From: Eubacterium sp.
GTDB lineage: Bacteria; Bacillota; Clostridia; Oscillospirales; Acutalibacteraceae
Length of the DNA: 5,720 nucleotides
Reading direction: 5' to 3'
NCBI GenBank assembly: GCA_029059925.1
Contig: JAIDVA010000068.1
Coordinates: 1-5,720 of the forward strand
The notes beneath the pieces are model-generated. The model searched no databases, had not been told where the DNA came from, and saw only the letters and a program-made list of their open reading frames with translations. Shown here piece by piece: positions 4,346-5,720 of this stretch. The position numbers and the translations under genes were made by a program. Numbering within the stretch: the stretch's first letter is position 1; the number at the start of each line of letters is the position of its first letter.

Positions 4346-5002
4346 ATTAAGTTTGTTGATCATAATTTTTATTCTTTTGAAAATATCGATACTTTTTTAG
4401 CACAGTATCATATAGAAAAATCTGTCACAGAGCTTATAGATTACCTTGTTAGGCAAAATACAGGCTTGACCGAATACAAGGACTATATAGGTTGGATATA
4501 CAAATATGATATGCCAAAAGATAAAAAGACAATATATCCGAGATGTTTGAAAAAACAGCATGATTATATGATGGAATATGACAAGCAAATGGCGCCGAAG
4601 GTTGAGGCTGAAATTAAAAGAAAGAAAATGCAGAATTTCAAAAAGAATATTCTGCCGTTCCTGCAGAGTATTTATGAATTTTCAAACGATTCATTCATGA
4701 TCAGACCTTTTAAATCTTCTAAGGAAATGAAACGTGAAGGACAAATTCAAAGTATATGTGTCGGAGGAAATAGTTATGTCGATAAGCATATCGAAGGCAG
4801 AGGGATAATTTGCTGCCTGAGAAAAATCAGTGATCCGAATGCACCGTATTGTACAGTTGAAATAACCAGCAGTGGACAATTAGTCCAAGCAAGAATGAAA
4901 TATAATAATTCGGCACCTGAGGATGTAAAAGCATTTCTTGATGAATGGAAAAAATATTATACAAAGAAATTAAACCAAACGGTTAAGAAAGAGGTAGCGT
5001 AA
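4346..5002 (+). pseudogene. PcfJ-like protein, C-terminal part, downstream of the in-frame TGA
   Basis: Directly after the TGA the same frame continues IKFVDHNFYSFENIDTFLAQ and runs to TAA at 5000-5002. It holds the recognisable PcfJ C-terminal domain: CVGGNSY (from 4757), then IICCLRK, PYCTVEI and an ARMKYNNSAP stretch ending in a helical DEWKKYY tail. It has no good start of its own. The TTG at 4466 and ATG at 4511 lack proper ribosome binding sites and both lie inside conserved-looking sequence. It would therefore be made only if the TGA is absent in reality or read through; otherwise it is a remnant. The codon pattern is still intact, suggesting a recent change. Confidence 0.75.
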
Positions 5003-5720
5003 TGAATAATTTAACAACGACCAGCAAAGAAAAAGCGTTTTTAATACACAACAGAATTCTTGCAAATGGACAAATTATTTCAAATGCACTTTTAGATATG
5101 TGCAGAGATCTCAAAACGATGCGTGATGATAATTTGTTTACCGAACTCGGTTATGATACATTTGAGGATTATTCCGAAAAGGCTTGCGGAATAAAGCAGA
5201 GACAAGCCTATTCCTACATAGCGGCTTATGAGAAATTAGGTGAAAACTATCTCGAAAATAATGCTCATCTTGGCATCACCAAGCTTGAGTTTATTTCGCA
5301 GATATCATCATTTGAAAGAGATGAATTCCTCGAGGAAAACGATGTTGTGGATTTATCAACCCGAGAATTGAAAAAGCAGGTTGAAGAATTCAAGAGCAGA
5401 ACTGAGCAGCTTACCTTTGACCTTGAAAATGTTAATAAGGAAAACCAGGAACTTACCCGTCAGATTAAGGATATGCAGGACAGTATGGAGGATACTCAGC
5501 TGACGGATGTAGTTGCAACGGTAGAGCCGGATTCTGAAATAATACAGCAGGCGGTTGATCAAGCCGTTAAGCAGGAACGTGAGGCTAATGCAGAGAAAAT
5601 TGAAAAGCTCCAAAATCAGCTTAAAAACGAAAAAGATAAAAACAAAATCCTTTCCGACAGCAAGGATAAGGAAATCAAAGAGGCTAAAAAACAGGCCACT
5701 GAAAAAGCCAACAAAAGGAT
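5002..5720 (+). CDS. Phage/ICE protein with N-terminal helical domain and long coiled coil (3' end outside window)
   Basis: The start ATG overlaps the previous TAA as TAATG, with GAGGT (4991-4995) 6 nt upstream. 239 residues are visible and the gene runs off the right edge. Residues about 10-115 form a helical domain (LLDMCRDLKTMRD...ELGYDTFEDYSEKACGIKQRQAYSYIAAYEKL...LGITKLEFIS pattern) of a type I associate with DUF3102/ParB-related proteins of Firmicute phages and ICEs; the GIKQRQAYSYI segment looks like a helix-turn-helix. Residues about 121-166 and 181-239 are highly charged heptad-like stretches (RELKKQVEEF, LENVNKENQEL, KIEKLQNQLKNEKD), a strong coiled-coil signature separated by a short acidic/Val linker. 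A DNA-binding, oligomerising role is inferred. Product name remains uncertain. Confidence 0.78.
   Translation, partial: MNNLTTTSKEKAFLIHNRILANGQIISNALLDMCRDLKTMRDDNLFTELGYDTFEDYSEKACGIKQRQAYSYIAAYEKLGENYLENNAHLGITKLEFISQISSFERDEFLEENDVVDLSTRELKKQVEEFKSRTEQLTFDLENVNKENQELTRQIKDMQDSMEDTQLTDVVATVEPDSEIIQQAVDQAVKQEREANAEKIEKLQNQLKNEKDKNKILSDSKDKEIKEAKKQATEKANKR

Noticed and set aside
4343..4390. Selenocysteine insertion at the in-frame TGA
   Set aside because: The downstream 40 bases are AT-rich with no stable hairpin of the bacterial SECIS kind, and PcfJ is not a known selenoprotein family.
3329..5002. Alternative genetic code with TGA as an amino acid
   Set aside because: Three neighbouring genes end in TGA at ATGA-type or short-gap junctions, and Trp is encoded by TGG throughout.
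4466..5002. Separate gene starting at TTG 4466
   Set aside because: No suitable ribosome binding site, and the same frame is coding-like all the way back to the TGA at 4343, so it is the back half of PcfJ.
5356..5613. Leftward 85-codon open frame
   Set aside because: It is antisense to the coiled-coil gene; its Leu/Phe-rich product mirrors the Lys/Glu codons on the other strand.
1..5720. CRISPR array, tRNA or rRNA genes
   Set aside because: No regularly spaced repeats and no cloverleaf or rRNA-like sequence were seen on either strand.

Overview
The window looks like the early/regulatory region of an integrated mobile element (prophage or integrative conjugative element) from a low-GC, AT-rich Clostridia-type Firmicute. 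Three things point that way: strong AGGAGG-type ribosome binding sites, a divergent pair of XRE-family regulators, and a tight run of small phage/ICE-type genes that includes a VRR-NUC nuclease and a PcfK/PcfJ pair. No integrase, capsid, conjugation or host housekeeping gene is visible, so prophage and ICE cannot be told apart from this window alone.

Layout. At the left edge a + strand reading frame enters from outside and ends at 110, tail-to-tail with and overlapping a leftward repressor gene (40-420). A 151-bp divergent control region (421-571) carries two well-formed promoters with 17-bp spacers and two GTTAAC-centred sites. It leads rightward into a 71-aa Cro-like gene (572-787). Two more GTTAAC sites sit at the end of that gene, just before a 59-aa gene (827-1006). 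Next is a 246-nt gap (1007-1252) that holds a 156-bp foldback element with 29-bp arms. Two small genes follow, 1253-1429 and 1440-1715, the second encoding a predicted two-helix membrane protein. The next gap (1716-1826) contains a strong terminator reading leftward, a 12-bp inverted repeat and a leftward promoter-like sequence, which together could encode a short antisense-oriented RNA.

From 1827 to the right edge is one compact rightward operon with ATGA, TAATG or few-base junctions: a Cys-rich protein with a phage-type helical domain, a VRR-NUC nuclease, an unrecognised 100-aa protein, a PcfK-like protein, a PcfJ-like protein interrupted by one in-frame TGA, and a coiled-coil protein that runs off the window.

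How it may work (inference): the leftward repressor and Cro-like protein compete at the GTTAAC sites to set the element's quiescent or active state. When active, the rightward early genes are expressed, probably for DNA replication, processing or transfer. The least explained items are the in-frame TGA in pcfJ, the 156-bp foldback element, and the candidate leftward small RNA at about 1711-1775.
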